Source: Streptomyces aureoverticillatus (GTDB lineage: Bacteria; Actinomycetota; Actinomycetes; Streptomycetales; Streptomycetaceae). Taken from it: a stretch of 64,000 bases of DNA. The stretch's first letter is position 1, and every line of letters starts with the position of its first letter. A program made the position numbers and the translations under genes. The stretch is from contig NZ_BMSY01000009.1 of NCBI RefSeq assembly GCF_014649395.1, positions 124,001 through 188,000 of the forward strand, in the 5' to 3' direction. The notes beneath the pieces were generated by a model. That model was not told the DNA's origin. It saw only the letters and a program-made list of their open reading frames with translations, and made no database searches. Of this stretch, positions 1 to 8,045 are shown one piece after another.

Positions 1-723
1 GGTGACCAGGCGGAGGGTGACCGTCCGGGGTGCCGGGGCGGGCCTGCCGTACAGCTCGTGGGCGTAGCGGGGCAGTGACGCGTAGGCGAGGTTCGCGACG
101 CGTCGCCACAGCAGATCGCGTGCCGGGACCAACAGGGTCCGGGTGGGGGGCCGTTGCAGGAAGTCGTCGACGGCGCGCGCCTCGGGGCCCGCGGCCAGTT
201 CGGGCCGCACCTTCTCGAAGTACGCGGCGAGTTCGGCCGTGGACGCCGGTACGTCGCCGGGGTCGAGACCCACCAGGCGGGCGCTCTCGCGGTGTTCGGC
301 GACGTACCGGTCGGCGGCCGCGTCGCTCAGCGGGAAGCCGGAGCGGCGCACGACGTGGAGGTAGGAGTCGATCTCCGCGCAGTGCACCCACAGGAGCAGC
401 TCGGGCTCGTCGACGCCGTAGCGCTCCCCCGTGTCCGGGTCGGTGGCGGACAGCATCGTGTGGATCTTCCGGACCCGGGCGCCCGCCTTCTCCGCGGCCT
501 CGGTGGTGCCGTACGTCGTCGTCCCCACGAAGTGGGCCGTACGCATCAGGCGGCCCCAGGCGTCCTTGCGGAAGTCCGAGTTCTGCATGACGCCCCGCAC
601 GGCACGTGGGTGCAGCGCCTGCAAGTACAGCGCGCGCACCCCGGCGACCCACATCATGGGATCCCCGTGCATCTGCCAGGTCACCGACGAGGGCCCGAAG
701 AGCCCGGCGTCCGCCTCACGCAT
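1..723 (-). CDS. Oxygenase MpaB / DUF2236 family protein (3' end cut by window edge)
   Basis: The reading frame runs from ATG at 723 down to base 1 with no stop, so the C-terminus lies outside the window. A strong ribosome site (AAGGAGG) sits just upstream of the ATG. The first 240 residues show the pattern of DUF2236 (MpaB-like and rubber-oxygenase-like) proteins: a region with ALYLQALHPRAVRGVM around residues 30-46, in which the His is the probable haem ligand, then HFVGTTTYGT and WVHCAEIDSYL. Family members are haem-dependent or presumed oxygenases, and the substrate here cannot be inferred. The gene is divergent from the patatin-like gene across 131 bp. Family assignment is fairly sure; catalytic activity is inference. 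Confidence 0.8.
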   Translation of the reverse strand, partial: MREADAGLFGPSSVTWQMHGDPMMWVAGVRALYLQALHPRAVRGVMQNSDFRKDAWGRLMRTAHFVGTTTYGTTEAAEKAGARVRKIHTMLSATDPDTGERYGVDEPELLLWVHCAEIDSYLHVVRRSGFPLSDAAADRYVAEHRESARLVGLDPGDVPASTAELAAYFEKVRPELAAGPEARAVDDFLQRPPTRTLLVPARDLLWRRVANLAYASLPRYAHELYGRPAPAPRTVTLRLVT

Positions 724-819
724 GCCGCCACCTCCTTACCGCAGGTTACGCACAGTTCGGGAGCGCGTCCCGGGTCGGGACGAAGCCCTCGGCGGCGCCC
801 CACCAGCCCACCACTCAGC

Positions 820-845
820 GTAACCAGTCGACCCCATTCGGTTAC
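820..845. promoter_or_regulatory. Inverted repeat GTAACC/GGTTAC upstream of the patatin-like gene
   Basis: GTAACC (820-825) and GGTTAC (840-845) form an inverted repeat with a 14-bp spacer, ending about 10 bp before the ATG at 855. TACCCT at 843-848 could be a -10 element, which would put transcription start at or near the ATG (leaderless). No ribosome site is visible before that ATG. Operator function is inference. Confidence 0.35.
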
Positions 846-854
846 CCTGTGTGA

Positions 855-3800
855 ATGACCTCTTCCCTGCATGCCCCGGCGAACCACAGGGGTCGGCGTG
901 ACCGCAAGGTCTACTCAGCGCTGTGCCTGCTGGGGATGATCGCCGCGGTCGTGCTGTTCACCCTCTATTGCCACTGGAGGCCCGACTGCCTCGGGAACCT
1001 CGAAGTGAGGATGCAGCTCGCGGGCGACACCGACAGCGCCCGCGCCGCCGTCGACGGCAAGAAGCCGGGGTGTCGGCCGGCGAGCGACGAGGGCGTGATC
1101 ACCCGGCTTCAGGCAGCCGTCCGTAACGACAGCAAGTGGCTGATCCAGGCGTACGGCCTCTTCCTCGCCGCCGCGTTCGGGTTCGGCGCCCTCCATCTCT
1201 ACCGGCCGCTGTCACGCGCGTTCGCCCTGCGCGGGCTGATCGCCACTCCGGTGGTGATGGCCGTGGACCACGCCGAGAACGTGTGGCTGCTGCTCGCGCT
1301 CGACCGGATGAATGAACAGCCCGGCCTGCTCCTCACGTTGGCTTCCTGTTTCGCCCTGATCAAGTGGCCGATGGTCGTGTTGCTCGGCGGCGCGGCGATC
1401 TGGGTGGCCGCCACCCTGTCGGCTCGACGGGTGCTGGGCTGGAGGGGAATGACGGCCAAGCTGACCGACGAGGACGGGAAAGCCATCAGCTGGCCCCGCC
1501 TGCGCTCCGTGCACACGGGCGCCGAAGGGCCCGGCCCCGTCCCGACCGACGCGGACATCATCGCTCCCTCAATGGCGCCCCACGCGTCCACACCACTGCC
1601 CGAGTGGTCCGCGGCCCGGGTGGCCGAGCACCAGGGGGCGAACAGCGCGCTGGCGCGCTGGCGGACCCGGGCCCTGCCGCTGCCGGGACGCGAGGCGGCG
1701 GCAGTGGGCATCTGCGTATCCGGCGGCGGGATCCGCTCCGCTTCTGTCACGCTCGGCGCCCTGCAAGCCCTGCGCGCGGGCGGCGTACTGGCGAGGGCCC
1801 GCTACCTGGTCTCCGTCTCGGGTGGCGGCTACACCGCCGGCGCCTTCCAATTGGCGCTCACCGGCCAAGTGCCTCCGCACCTCGAGAAATCCACGACACG
1901 TCCGGCCAACCTCGCCACCCCCGCGGACGCGTTCGCACCGGGCAGCCCGGAGGAGGACCACATCCGCCGGCACGCGAAGTACCTCGCGGACGGCCCCGGC
2001 GAAGCGGTGCGCGCCGCCGGTACGGTGCTGCGCGGCGTGCTTGTCTCCCTCGGCCTGCTGACGCTGGCCTCCGTCGTGGCGGGTCTGTTTCTCCAGGTGT
2101 TGTACGGCTCGTTCCCGACGATCGTCGACCTGCGGTGCCTGCGCCCGCCCTTCGACCCCGATCCCCCGTGGTCGTCCTCCGACGGCGGCCTGCCGGGGTT
2201 GCGCCTGCACCAGCATGTGGTGATCCCCGTCGGGGTGCTGCTGGGCCTCGCCGCCTCGATGTCCCTCATCGACGCGGTCCGCAGGGTCATCACCGGTGTG
2301 TCACGGCCCGCGTGGCTGCGCAACGCCTTGAAGTCCGTGGTCTGGCTGGCCGTCGCGGTCGCCGTGTTCGCGGTGCTCATTCCGACCCTGCTGTGGCTCG
2401 TGGCCTGGCTGACTCACGACAAGAAGGTCATGCCGGGCGACGGCGAGGGGGTGTCGGCCCTCGCGACGATCACGGCCGGGCTCACCTGGCTGGGCGCGCT
2501 CTTCGCCGCGGGCTTCCGGCGGGACGAGAAGGTCAAGCCGGATGGCGAGAAGGCGGGGTTCCTCTCCAGGAACAGCGGCAAGATCTTCAAGGCGGTCGGC
2601 ACGGGCTGGGTGGTGCGGGTCGTGGTCTGGCTGGTGCTGCTCGTACTCGCCTTCGTCTTCCTGTTCATCGTCTTCTGGGTCACCGTCTCGGCGGACCGCT
2701 GGCACTGGGGACTGAAGTCGGCCCTGGCGGGCGGATTGCTCGTGGCGGCCGTACTGCTCGACCAAACCGCTTTCAGCCTCCACCCGTTCTACCGGCAGCG
2801 GCTTGCCGGCGCCTTCGCGGTGCGGCGCGCGGTGCTGAAGGACGGCTCCGTGGGCAGTCTCCCGTACGACTACAACCGTGAAAGCACCGAGCTCAGCACT
2901 CATGCCGCGAAGGTGCCGCACTTTCCGCAGGTCATCTTCGCCGCGTCCGCGGCCCTGTCGAGCCGCAACCGCACTCCCCCGGGACGGCCCGCCGTGTCCT
3001 TCACCTTCGCCTCGGACTATGTCGGCGGGCCGGACGTCGGCTGGGTGAAGACCGCCACCATGGAGCGGACCGCCCACCCCTTGATCCGGCGTGACCTCAC
3101 CGTGCAGTCCGCCATGGCGGTGTCCGGGGCGGCCTTCGCGTCCACGATGGGCACCCAGACGTCGGCCGCCCAACGGCTGTTCACCCTGTCGAACCTGCGC
3201 CTGGGCACATGGGTTCCCAACCCCGCCTACCTCGCGGAGGTGGCGCGCGAGGGCCCGCTGTGGACCATGCCCCGACTGCCGCGCGTGCGACGCCTCCGGT
3301 ATCAACTGCAGGAGCTCGTGGGCAGGTACTCCGACACCAGCCCCATGCTCCTGTGCACCGACGGCGGGCACTTCGACAACCTCGGACTCGTCGAACTCCT
3401 CCGGCTGCGCTGTCGGACGATCTACGTGATCGACTCCGCCGGGGACTCGCCCCCGCTGGCCACCACCCTCGCCCAGGCCGTCACCCTCGCGTACGAGGAC
3501 TTGGGAGTCGAGATCACGTTCAACCAGGAGGAGGCCCTCCGCCTGGTGCCGGGCAGCGCCGACACGCTCGCCCCGGAGGCCCCCCTGGCGGCGCTCAACG
3601 CCCGGCTCTCAGCGGACTGTGTCGTGGTGGGCAGCATCCTCTACCCGGAAGCGGTCGACTTCGGCGACGGCGTCGTAGGGCGGGAGGGAACGATCGTCGT
3701 GGCCAAGGCGAGTCTGACTCCGGACCTCCCGTACGAGTTGCTCAGCTACGCCTTGCAGGAGAAGGCCTTCCCCCGGCAGGCCACCGCCGACCAGTGGTTC

Positions 3801-3881
3801 GACCACACCCAGTTCGACGCCTACCGCGCCCTCGGCCACCATCTCGGCGCCCGAGCGGCAGCGGCGGGCGCGCCCGGCTGA
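855..3881 (+). CDS. Membrane-anchored patatin-like phospholipase domain protein
   Basis: A 1008-residue protein. Hydrophobic segments lie near residues 23-42, 97-115, 127-147 and 157-185, and again in several stretches between about 385 and 660. The patatin catalytic elements are visible: a Gly-rich oxyanion loop (SGGGIRSAS, about residue 288), the nucleophile elbow (SVSGGGYTAG, about 321-330) and the DGGHFDNLG catalytic Asp motif near 836. It is therefore probably a Ser-Asp dyad lipid acyl hydrolase whose catalytic halves are split by a block of membrane segments. Such long membrane patatins are known in bacteria but poorly characterised. The start is the only good ATG and lacks a Shine-Dalgarno, so the mRNA may be leaderless. 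The gene ends just before the convergent isochorismatase gene. Confidence 0.85.
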   Translation: MTSSLHAPANHRGRRDRKVYSALCLLGMIAAVVLFTLYCHWRPDCLGNLEVRMQLAGDTDSARAAVDGKKPGCRPASDEGVITRLQAAVRNDSKWLIQAYGLFLAAAFGFGALHLYRPLSRAFALRGLIATPVVMAVDHAENVWLLLALDRMNEQPGLLLTLASCFALIKWPMVVLLGGAAIWVAATLSARRVLGWRGMTAKLTDEDGKAISWPRLRSVHTGAEGPGPVPTDADIIAPSMAPHASTPLPEWSAARVAEHQGANSALARWRTRALPLPGREAAAVGICVSGGGIRSASVTLGALQALRAGGVLARARYLVSVSGGGYTAGAFQLALTGQVPPHLEKSTTRPANLATPADAFAPGSPEEDHIRRHAKYLADGPGEAVRAAGTVLRGVLVSLGLLTLASVVAGLFLQVLYGSFPTIVDLRCLRPPFDPDPPWSSSDGGLPGLRLHQHVVIPVGVLLGLAASMSLIDAVRRVITGVSRPAWLRNALKSVVWLAVAVAVFAVLIPTLLWLVAWLTHDKKVMPGDGEGVSALATITAGLTWLGALFAAGFRRDEKVKPDGEKAGFLSRNSGKIFKAVGTGWVVRVVVWLVLLVLAFVFLFIVFWVTVSADRWHWGLKSALAGGLLVAAVLLDQTAFSLHPFYRQRLAGAFAVRRAVLKDGSVGSLPYDYNRESTELSTHAAKVPHFPQVIFAASAALSSRNRTPPGRPAVSFTFASDYVGGPDVGWVKTATMERTAHPLIRRDLTVQSAMAVSGAAFASTMGTQTSAAQRLFTLSNLRLGTWVPNPAYLAEVAREGPLWTMPRLPRVRRLRYQLQELVGRYSDTSPMLLCTDGGHFDNLGLVELLRLRCRTIYVIDSAGDSPPLATTLAQAVTLAYEDLGVEITFNQEEALRLVPGSADTLAPEAPLAALNARLSADCVVVGSILYPEAVDFGDGVVGREGTIVVAKASLTPDLPYELLSYALQEKAFPRQATADQWFDHTQFDAYRALGHHLGARAAAAGAPG

Positions 3882-3889
3882 GTCCGGCG

Positions 3890-4525
3890 TCACGCGGGCA
3901 GGGCGTCGATGGTGGGGACCACGGTGCCGAGCAGGTCGGTGATGGTGGTCAGGGCCGCGGTGTGGAGGGCGGCGGCGGGCAGGACCGTGCCGTCGGGGGC
4001 GGTGAGGGCGCGGGTGGCGGTGGCCTCGGCGACGACGGTGGGGCGGTAGCCGAGGTTGAAGGCGCCCTGGGCCGTGTAGTTGACGCACATGTGGGTCATG
4101 AAGCCGGCCAGGACCAGGTCCTTGCCGCTGCCCGGGGCGACGCCCAGGTCGGACAGGGTCTGCTCCAACTCGGTGGCGTGGAAGGAGTTGGGGAACTGCT
4201 TGACCACGACCGCCTCGCCGTCCGCCGGGGCGACTTCGTCGCTGATGGCGCCGATGTGGGCGCGGATGTCGTACGGAGTGTCCACACCGCCGTCGTTCAG
4301 GACGTGCACGACCGGGGTGCCCGCGGCGCGGGCGCGCTCAAGGAGGCGGGCGCCCGCCGCGAGTGCCTCCTCGGCACCCTCCAGGGCCATGACGCCGCTG
4401 CGGTAGGTGTTCTGGAAGTCGATCAGGATCAGGACGGAGTCGCTCAGCTTGGGCGGCTGGTTGCCCAGGCCGATGACGTCGCGGAGGGGGGTGGAGGGCT
4501 GAGGGGTGGGCCGGTCGATGCTCAT
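3890..4525 (-). CDS. Isochorismatase-family cysteine hydrolase
   Basis: A 211-residue alpha/beta hydrolase of the isochorismatase/nicotinamidase superfamily. The Asp-Lys-Cys triad is visible: Asp36 in LILIDFQNTY, Lys109 in VVVKQFPNSF and Cys147 in GFMTHMCVNY, the last followed by the typical GY.P.VV.EAT stretch. Substrate is unknown; siderophore isochorismate is unlikely because there is no cluster around it. It lies 97 bp downstream of the GlxA-type regulator on the same strand, an arrangement often seen where the regulator controls a cysteine hydrolase. AAAGG on the coding strand about 7 nt before the ATG is the likely ribosome site. Confidence 0.85.
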   Translation of the reverse strand: MSIDRPTPQPSTPLRDVIGLGNQPPKLSDSVLILIDFQNTYRSGVMALEGAEEALAAGARLLERARAAGTPVVHVLNDGGVDTPYDIRAHIGAISDEVAPADGEAVVVKQFPNSFHATELEQTLSDLGVAPGSGKDLVLAGFMTHMCVNYTAQGAFNLGYRPTVVAEATATRALTAPDGTVLPAAALHTAALTTITDLLGTVVPTIDALPA

Positions 4526-4532
4526 GGGGTGC

Positions 4533-4560
4533 CTTTCGTAAGGGAGTTTTCGTAAGGGAG
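4533..4560. repeat. 14-bp tandem duplication before the isochorismatase start
   Basis: Two copies of (C/T)TTTCGTAAGGGAG (4533-4546 and 4547-4560) match at 13 of 14 positions, immediately upstream of the ATG at 4525 on the minus strand. The duplication covers the translation initiation region. Confidence 0.7.
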
Positions 4561-4622
4561 TCGAGGCAGGGCGAAGCTGCTCGCCGTGCCGGTGTGCGGG
4601 AAGGTCAGCGGGAGGGGAACGG

Positions 4623-5615
4623 TCAGGCGGACTGCGTGCGGAAGCGGCGGCGGTAGGCGCCGGGCGTGGTCGCGAGTTGCCGCTTGAACGACCGGTGCAG
4701 GGTCTCCGCCGAGCCGAGTCCGGCGGCGGCCGCGACCTGGTCGAGCGGGACGTCGGTGGTCTCCAACAGGCGCCGGGCCACCTCGACCCGGGCGGCTTCG
4801 ACGTAGGCGGCGGGACTGGCGCCGGTCTCCTGTTTGAAGACGCGGGCGAAGTGCCGCTCGCTCAGGCACATCCGGGCGGCGAGCACCTCCGCGGACAGGT
4901 CCTCGTCGAGGTGGTCGGCGATCCACAGCCGCAGCTCGTCGATGTCGCGCCGGGCGGACGCGGGCCGGCTCAGCGGCACGGAGAACTGGCTCTGCCCGCC
5001 CTGCCGTTTGAGGTACATCACCAGTTCCCTGGCCACCGCGAGCGCGGCGTCCTCGCCCAGGTCCTCGGCGACCAGGGCGAGCGCGAGGTCCAGGCAGGCG
5101 CTGATCCCGGCGCCGGTCCACACGCGGCCGCGGTCGGTGCGGACGAAGATGGGGTCCGGGTCGACCGTGACCGCCGGATGCTCGGCGGCGAGCTGGGCGG
5201 CGGTCGACCAGTGCGTGGTCGCCGTCATCCCGTCCAGGAGCCCGGCCGCCGCCAGCACGTGCGCGCCCACGCACACCGAGGCCACCCGCCGGGCGCCCGG
5301 GGCGGTCCGCTTCACCCAGGCCACGACGTCGGGATCGACCCGGGCCCGGGGGCCGTCGTCGGTCAGGTCGACCGCGCCCGGCACCAGCAGGGTGTCCACG
5401 CGCCCGCCGACCTCGTCGAAGGCCATGTCGGCGAGCAGGCGCACCCCCGCCGACGTCCGCACCTCACCGGCGGCAGGACCGGCGAGGCGGACCTCGTACC
5501 GGCCACTGCCCGCGGCCTGCCGGTTGGCCAGCGAGAAGACCTCGGCGGGGCCGGTGACGTCGAGGAGGTCGACATCGGGGAAGACCGCGATGACGACCCG
5601 GTGCGGAAGGGGCAT
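4623..5615 (-). CDS. GlxA-family transcriptional regulator (DJ-1/PfpI domain plus AraC HTH)
   Basis: A 330-residue protein with an N-terminal DJ-1/PfpI-like (glutamine amidotransferase-like) domain and a C-terminal AraC/XylS DNA-binding domain. The first domain has VVIAVFPDVDLLDVTGPAEVF at the start and an elbow Cys115 in ASVCVGAHVLAAAGLL. The second, about residues 225-325, contains LSERHFARVFKQETG and the second helix-turn-helix. Such proteins normally regulate a nearby enzyme gene; the isochorismatase-like gene just downstream is the obvious target. The upstream intergenic space contains a tandem repeat. Confidence 0.9.
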   Translation of the reverse strand: MPLPHRVVIAVFPDVDLLDVTGPAEVFSLANRQAAGSGRYEVRLAGPAAGEVRTSAGVRLLADMAFDEVGGRVDTLLVPGAVDLTDDGPRARVDPDVVAWVKRTAPGARRVASVCVGAHVLAAAGLLDGMTATTHWSTAAQLAAEHPAVTVDPDPIFVRTDRGRVWTGAGISACLDLALALVAEDLGEDAALAVARELVMYLKRQGGQSQFSVPLSRPASARRDIDELRLWIADHLDEDLSAEVLAARMCLSERHFARVFKQETGASPAAYVEAARVEVARRLLETTDVPLDQVAAAAGLGSAETLHRSFKRQLATTPGAYRRRFRTQSA

Positions 5616-5670
5616 GCCCCCATCCTCGGCGCCGCCGCCGATGGCCGCAATGACGGCTTACTGTCACATT

Positions 5671-5740
5671 CGGACACCGGCACACCCGGACACCGGCACA
5701 TCCGGACACGGGCACATCCGGACACCGGCACACGGACATG
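5671..5740. repeat. 16-bp tandem repeat (about four copies)
   Basis: Units of CGGACACCGGCACAYC at 5671-5686, 5687-5702 and 5703-5718, a 14-bp copy at 5719-5732, then a partial CGGACATG. It lies between the start of the GlxA-type gene (5615) and the stop of the acyl-CoA dehydrogenase (5796), so it is probably in the regulator's upstream region. No spacers separate the units, so it is not a CRISPR. Confidence 0.85.
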
Positions 5741-5795
5741 GGGCTGCGGCGCCGGGTCTCAGCGGTCGGTGGTCACCGGGGGGAGCGGTCAGGAA

Positions 5796-6986
5796 TCAGC
5801 GGCGCACCCGCGGCATCCCCAACCCGATCCACGAGATGATCTCGCGCTGGATCTCGTTGTTGCCGCCGCCGAAGGTGAAGATGACCGCCGAGCGGTAGCC
5901 GCGTTCCAGTTCGCCGTGGAGGACCGCGCCCGCCGAGCCCTCCTTCAGCGCGCCCGCGGAGCCGACGACCTCCATCAGCCAGGCGTAGGCCTCGCGGCGG
6001 GCCTCGGAACCGTAGACCTTGACGGCGGAGGCGTCCTGCGGGGTGAGGGTGCCGTCCTGGACGGCGTTCACCATCTGCCAGTTGAGGAGTTTCATCGCGT
6101 CGAGCTTCGCGTGGGTCTGGGCGAGGCGGCGGCGCACCCAGGGCAGGTCGATGACGCGGCGGCCGTCGGCGAGTTTGGTGTCGGCGGCCCAGCGCTGTAC
6201 GTCGTGCAGGGCACGGATGGCCATGGTGCCGTGGGCCGCGAGGGTGACGCGTTCGTGGTTGAGCTGGTTGGTGATCAGGCGCCAGCCCTTGTTCTCCTCG
6301 CCGACGCGGCGCGAGACGGGGACGCGGATGTTCTCGTAGTAGCTGGCCGTGGTGTCGTGCGAGGCGAGGGTGTTGATGACGGTGCAGGAGTAGCCGGGGT
6401 CGGAGGTCGGCACGAGCAGCATGGAGATGCCCTTGTGCGGCGGGGCGTCCGGGTCGGTGCGCACCGCCAGCCACACCCAGTCCGCGGTGTCGCCGTTGGT
6501 CGTCCAGATCTTCTGCCCGTTCACCGTGTAGTGGCCGGTGCTCTCGTCGCCCTCGCGCACCGCCCGGGTCTTGAGCGCCGCGAGGTCGGTGCCCGCGTCG
6601 GGCTCGCTGTAGCCGATCGCGAAGTCGATCTCGCCGGAGAGGATGCGGGGCAGGAAGTACGCCTTCTGCTCGTCGGTGCCGTACCGCATGAGCGTCGGAC
6701 CGACGGTGTTGAGTGCCATCAGCGGCAGCGGCACGCCGGCCTGGGCGGCCTCGTCGAAGAAGATGAACTGCTCCATGGGCGTGAGCCCGCGGCCGCCGTA
6801 CTCCTCGGGCCAGCCGACGCCGAGCCAGCCGTCGGCCCCCAGGCGGCGGATCGTCTCGCGGTAGAACCGCTTCTGGGCGGCGGGCTCGGCGTACCGGGTG
6901 TGCGCGTGGCCGGGCACCAGCTCGGCGAAGTACGTGCGGAGCTCGGCGCGCAACCGCTGCTGCTCGGGCGTGTATTCGAGGTGCAC
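5796..6986 (-). CDS. Acyl-CoA dehydrogenase (FadE-like)
   Basis: A 396-residue FAD-dependent acyl-CoA dehydrogenase. Visible features are an N-terminal helical domain beginning MHLEYTPEQQRLRAEL, the WPEEYGG motif, YSEPDAGTDLA near residue 133, a middle beta domain with GQKIWTTNG, and the C-terminal GGGNNEIQREIISWIGLG. I chose the GTG at 6986 because AGGAGG lies four bases before it and the family homology begins there; the frame stays open to 7130 but that extension looks non-coding. The motif set resembles actinobacterial FadE enzymes for branched or steroid-like acyl-CoAs. No partner genes are adjacent, so substrate is unknown. Confidence 0.9.
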   Translation of the reverse strand: MHLEYTPEQQRLRAELRTYFAELVPGHAHTRYAEPAAQKRFYRETIRRLGADGWLGVGWPEEYGGRGLTPMEQFIFFDEAAQAGVPLPLMALNTVGPTLMRYGTDEQKAYFLPRILSGEIDFAIGYSEPDAGTDLAALKTRAVREGDESTGHYTVNGQKIWTTNGDTADWVWLAVRTDPDAPPHKGISMLLVPTSDPGYSCTVINTLASHDTTASYYENIRVPVSRRVGEENKGWRLITNQLNHERVTLAAHGTMAIRALHDVQRWAADTKLADGRRVIDLPWVRRRLAQTHAKLDAMKLLNWQMVNAVQDGTLTPQDASAVKVYGSEARREAYAWLMEVVGSAGALKEGSAGAVLHGELERGYRSAVIFTFGGGNNEIQREIISWIGLGMPRVRR

Positions 6987-7128
6987 GGCCCCTCCTGTCG
7001 TCCCTGCGCCGGCCCCTGTCGTGGCGCTGCGGCTTGACGGCGCACACAGTAGAACGTGTTCCAGCAGGGCGGAAGGGTGACGGCGCGTCAGGTCGGGCTT
7101 CACCCGCACCCCCTTGAGAGGCTGAGGC

Positions 7129-7857
7129 ATGACGAACCATCAGCCCGCGGCGGGGGCGGACACCGAGACCCCCGGGCCGCGGGTCGGCAACCGGCACCCC
7201 CTCGCCCTGGTCCTGTTCACGCTCACCGTGGTCAGCGGCATCGTGGACGCCGTCACCTTCCTCGGGCTCGACCGCGTGTTCGCGGCGAACATGACCGGCA
7301 ACGTCGTCGTCATCGGCTTCGCCGCCGCGGGGGCGCCGGGGTTCTCCGTCACCGGGTCACTGGTGTCGCTCGGCGCGTTCCTCGTCGGCGCGGCCCTGGC
7401 GGGGCGGCTGGCCCGGGCGTTCCGCGGGCGGCGCCGGGTGCCGTGGGTACGGGCCGCGCTGTGCGGCGAGGCGGCGCTTTTGGGGATCGCGACCGCGCTG
7501 GCGTTCACGGCTGCCGCGCACGCCACGTACGTCCTCGTCGGGCTGCTGGCGCTGGCGATGGGGGTGCGCAACGGCACCGTACTGAAGTTGAACGTGCCGG
7601 ACCTGACGACGACCGTGCTCACGCGCACGCTGACCGGGCTCGCCACCGAGTCACGGATCGCGGGCGGCGGGGACGTCCGGGCGGTGCGCCGCGTCCTCGC
7701 CGCCCTCGCGATGATCGCGGGCGCGCTGCCCGGCGCGTGGCTGGTTCTCCATCACGGGATCGCCTGGCCGCTGCTCGCGAGCACGGCGGCGGTGACGGTT
7801 GCGGCCTGCGTGTACCGCGAGAGGCAGGAGGGGACTCCCGGGGCGTCGGGCTCGTGA
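7129..7857 (+). CDS. YoaK family membrane protein (DUF1275)
   Basis: A 242-residue integral membrane protein with about six hydrophobic segments, starting LALVLFTLTVVSGIVDAVTF. It carries the family hallmark MTGNVVVIGFA, followed by SLGAFLVGAALAGRL and a conserved GVRNGTVLKLNVPDLTTTVLTRTLTGL segment. The molecular function of this family is not established. The gene is divergent from the acyl-CoA dehydrogenase, with GAGG upstream of the ATG. Confidence 0.88.
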   Translation: MTNHQPAAGADTETPGPRVGNRHPLALVLFTLTVVSGIVDAVTFLGLDRVFAANMTGNVVVIGFAAAGAPGFSVTGSLVSLGAFLVGAALAGRLARAFRGRRRVPWVRAALCGEAALLGIATALAFTAAAHATYVLVGLLALAMGVRNGTVLKLNVPDLTTTVLTRTLTGLATESRIAGGGDVRAVRRVLAALAMIAGALPGAWLVLHHGIAWPLLASTAAVTVAACVYRERQEGTPGASGS

Positions 7858-7893
7858 TCCAAGGGGAGTCACTTCCGGACACGCTCCCAGATT

Positions 7894-7904
7894 AGACATT
7901 GTCT
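7894..7904. promoter_or_regulatory. Perfect 11-bp palindrome AGACATTGTCT
   Basis: AGACA/TGTCT around a central T sits in an A+T-richer patch between the YoaK-like gene and the lipoprotein gene, about 140 bp before the lipoprotein ATG. It could be an operator, but no regulator can be assigned. Confidence 0.3.
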
Positions 7905-8045
7905 CGGTTTGGTCACGGTCCCCAAAGGGCTGAACAAGGCTGAGCGCGGCGCTCGTACTCACGCCTCGAAGGCACAGGAAAGACCGAGAGACCGTGAGGC
8001 CGCGAGATCGCGAGACCCCGCGTTCCGATTCCGAGGAGACTTCTC

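Noticed and set aside
4677..7037. Plus-strand open frame of 786 codons
   Set aside because: It lies antisense to the GlxA-type regulator and acyl-CoA dehydrogenase, which have clear family motifs; long antisense frames are normal at this G+C content.
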